Positions 63,531 through 64,000 of a stretch of 64,000 bases of DNA are shown piece after piece. The stretch is from Rhododendron vialii. Its lineage: Eukaryota; Streptophyta; Magnoliopsida; Ericales; Ericaceae. Every line of letters begins with the position of its first letter. The stretch's first letter is position 1. The translations under genes and the position numbers were made by a program. Below the pieces are notes generated by a model. The model searched no databases and was not told the origin of the DNA. It saw nothing but the letters and a program-made list of their open reading frames with translations. The stretch is from contig NC_080567.1 in assembly GCF_030253575.1 (NCBI RefSeq), positions 31,198,501 to 31,262,500 on the forward strand. The letters are read 5' to 3'.

Positions 63531-64000
63531 TTTTGTCTCGTGGCCTATTTGTATTCGGGTGGCATTATCTTAATGCCTTCATCTATATAGTTATTTACTT
63601 GTCAAAAAAAATAAAAAAATCTTCTTTAATCTCTTTCAATTGATGCTTTGATGCTAAGAAAATTCTTAAGACTTAAAAACCATGATCAAACATACTTCCC
63701 AGCTTATGCTGTGAAGGAAGCTTGAAATATTTTTCTGCATTATGGAATTCTGTACAAGAATATCAAAGCTTGCTAATGCTAATAAACATGCCATTTGTAT
63801 ATATTGTAGTTTTCCCTATGTCAGATAAAATGGGAAATTTCGATAAATACCAATATTCAGAGTCTTGATTCCTAAATCCTAACCTGCTTAATCTCTAAAT
63901 ATTTGCATGATCTCGCTTGTGCATTGTTGTAGAGCGATCTGAAACACAGCCCCCGCTTGATTGGCCAATAAGGAAGCGAATTGCTTTGGGATCCGCTAGA

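Larger units (their letters stand above)
59307..63618 (+). mobile_element. L1-type LINE, 4,312 bp, in the SERK pseudogene
   Basis: Flanked by the 10-bp target duplication ATCTTCTTTA (59297-59306 and 63619-63628), with an A-rich 3' tail. The empty site is visible in the intact SERK copy near 2221-2231. It contains an ORF1 tail, an apurinic-type endonuclease, a reverse transcriptase and the zinc-binding C-terminal domain, all plus strand, with several stops and frameshifts. The 5' end is truncated within ORF1. Confidence 0.93.
38719..64000 (+). pseudogene. Second SERK copy, decayed and TE-filled (continues past window)
   Basis: Colinear with the intact copy: 41318 corresponds to position 1. 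Surviving exons are 38719-38836 (two LRR exons fused), 41660-41731, 55185-55264, 58272-58403, 58655-58987 and 63933 onward. Lesions: an in-frame TGA at 38765-38767 where the two LRR exons are fused by deletion; the donor after 38836 reads GC rather than GT; the LRR exon equivalent to 547-618 is lost in a deletion of 110 bp; the acceptor before 55185 is AT instead of AG; a 9-bp loss in the kinase start removes three residues; GRGGFGK is GSGGFGK; MAVHRN is KAVGRN; the juxtamembrane RRR is changed. Introns contain a Helitron, a solo LTR and a LINE. A functional SERK product is very unlikely. Exons upstream of 38719 were not found. Confidence 0.9.

Overview
This is a plant nuclear window, almost certainly a eudicot (possibly an asterid; the lineage cannot be fixed from sequence alone). 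The evidence is GT-AG introns in every gene, plant-specific families (SERK receptor kinase, ALD1-type aminotransferase, F-box/kelch) and many plant transposons: Helitron, CACTA, PIF/Harbinger-like MITEs, L1-type LINEs, SINEs and solo LTRs.

Layout. (1) 1-4020: the 3' two thirds of a BAK1/SERK3-type receptor kinase (+), with its upstream exons outside the window. (2) 4766-13078: a complete 11-exon RAE1-type WD40 mRNA-export gene (-). Its first intron holds a 5'-truncated LINE. (3) 13400-24470: a gene-poor block of MITEs, foldbacks, SINEs and a 113-bp tandem array. (4) 24828-28679: a complete 10-exon ALD1-like aminotransferase gene (+), convergent with (5) 29096-30586: a single-coding-exon F-box/kelch gene (-). 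(6) 31700-38700: transposon debris with a 1.2-kb solo LTR and a 1.7-kb CACTA element, both with exact target-site duplications. (7) 38719-64000 (continuing): a second SERK copy that is a decayed pseudogene. It is inflated by three insertions: a 13.2-kb Helitron, a 2.5-kb solo LTR and a 4.3-kb LINE. Subtracting these (20,101 bp) leaves about 2.58 kb, matching the 2.59 kb of the intact copy.

Functional picture. BAK1/SERK co-receptors act at the plasma membrane in pattern-triggered immunity and brassinosteroid signalling. ALD1 makes the precursor of pipecolic acid for systemic acquired resistance. From memory, Arabidopsis SERK4, SERK5 and ALD1 are also direct neighbours (At2g13790, At2g13800, At2g13810), so the SERK-pair/ALD1 linkage here looks like retained ancient microsynteny.

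The most unusual object is the Helitron. It has a canonical 3' hairpin-CTAG end. It encodes a Rep/helicase (broken by one apparent single-base deletion), an RPA70-like single-strand-binding protein and, near its 5' end, a five-exon two-B3-like-domain gene that reads as one uninterrupted 334-residue frame. That gene is either a captured host gene still intact or an accessory gene of the transposon.
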